A stretch of 5,597 nt of DNA, taken from contig CANCRX010000141.1 of the NCBI GenBank assembly GCA_947380655.1, forward strand, positions 1 through 5,597. Direction: 5' to 3'. This DNA is from Alcaligenaceae bacterium (lineage in GTDB: Bacteria > Pseudomonadota > Gammaproteobacteria > Burkholderiales > Burkholderiaceae_B). This document shows, piece after piece, positions 5,287-5,597 of the stretch; the first letter of the stretch is position 1; each line of letters begins with the position of its first letter. The notes below the pieces were generated by a model. The model had not been told where the DNA came from and did not search any database. It saw nothing but the letters and a program-made list of their open reading frames with translations. The position numbers were made by a program, and so were the translations under genes.

Positions 5287-5597
5287 ATGAACACACAAAG
5301 TCCACACACTCTCCAACAATTGCTTGATGCACGTTATGGCAAGGGTCCGCAAACGCTGGACGCGATGAATGAAACCATCGACACACTGATGCAGCACCGT
5401 TCGGTCAGAGCCTTTACTGACCAACCACTCGCCCCCAATACGCTTGAGTTACTGATCGCAGCCGCACAATCCGCCTCGACCTCCTCCAACCTGCAAACCT
5501 GGAGCGTCGTTGCAGTCGAGGATCCCGCCCGCAAACAAAGACTGTCAGAGCTCGCGGGCAAACAAGCTTTCATCAACAGCGCCCCACTCTTTCTGGT
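5287..5597 (+). CDS. Nitroreductase family NADPH-dependent oxidoreductase, N-terminal part (3' truncated)
   Basis: The first 103 codons of a flavin oxidoreductase that runs off the window. HRSVRAFTDQPL (37-48) is the phosphate-binding HRSxR motif for FMN at the start of the nitroreductase fold, and AAAQSASTSSNLQTWSVVAV (58-77) is the following helix and strand with the SSNLQ(T/A)WS pattern of NfsA/FRP-type enzymes. DPARKQRLSELAG and the final INSAPLFLV also fit. The family reduces nitro compounds, quinones or flavins with NADPH through FMN as a homodimer; the substrate here is not known. The 36 residues before HRS, including RYG at 16-18, form an extension that I recall in betaproteobacterial members. 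The ATG at 5287 follows AGGA (5272-5275), which overlaps the stop of the MFS gene, with an 11-base spacing, supporting co-transcription. Confidence 0.88.
   Translation, partial: MNTQSPHTLQQLLDARYGKGPQTLDAMNETIDTLMQHRSVRAFTDQPLAPNTLELLIAAAQSASTSSNLQTWSVVAVEDPARKQRLSELAGKQAFINSAPLFL

Noticed and set aside
5080..5576. Minus-strand open frames opposite the MFS and nitroreductase genes
   Set aside because: They span the junction of two recognised genes, have no conserved motif, and overlap well-supported coding sequence.
1..5597. Mobile elements, CRISPR, tRNA/rRNA or a novel defence system
   Set aside because: No regularly spaced repeats, transposase, integrase, nuclease or structured RNA signature was seen on either strand; the genes are recognisable housekeeping or accessory metabolic families.

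Overview
The window looks like an ordinary chromosomal stretch from a Gram-negative proteobacterium. I lean towards a betaproteobacterium, probably Burkholderiales and possibly an Oxalobacteraceae-like lineage. The reasons are the OprB-type outer-membrane porin, a DmeF-type metal exporter, a YbfB/YjiJ-family transporter and a nitroreductase of the style common in that group, together with a roughly balanced base composition. The taxonomic call is inference from gene style, not a database match. No tRNA, rRNA, CRISPR array, insertion sequence or phage gene is visible, and the DNA is almost fully coding.

Layout, left to right. Positions 1-306 (+) hold the C-terminal end of a porin. Converging on it is a minus-strand pair made of a small TIGR03643/DUF2805-type protein (1342-1070) followed 4 bases later by a C-factor-like short-chain dehydrogenase (1065-367). 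Only 23 bases separate the start of that pair from a divergent FAD-dependent oxidoreductase of the renalase-like COG3380 type (1366-2337, +). This flavoprotein converges, with a 14-base gap, on a second minus-strand pair: a DUF1993 protein (3900-3391) followed 4 bases later by the cation diffusion facilitator dmeF (3386-2352). An 80-base divergent control region (3901-3980) separates that pair from a plus-strand pair, an MFS transporter (3981-5273) and a nitroreductase (5287 to the window end, truncated).

Three small functional groups can be proposed. (1) The DUF2805 protein, the SDR and the flavoprotein form a redox cluster. As far as I recall, these families tend to occur together, often near photolyase or light/oxidative-stress genes; the DUF2805 protein has a helix-turn-helix-like segment and could be a regulator. 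(2) DmeF exports divalent metal (Co/Ni, perhaps Zn/Cd) from the cytoplasm and is co-transcribed with a DUF1993 protein of unknown role; no DmeR/RcnR-type repressor is encoded in the window. (3) The MFS transporter and nitroreductase look like a small export/detoxification operon with unknown substrate.

The most interesting non-coding signal is in 3901-3980: a perfect 8-base inverted repeat with a 14-base spacer, wrapped around a palindromic TAATATTA that could serve as a -10 element in both directions. I do not see a clear new biological system. The least understood parts are the DUF2805 protein, the DUF1993-dmeF pairing and the shared control region.
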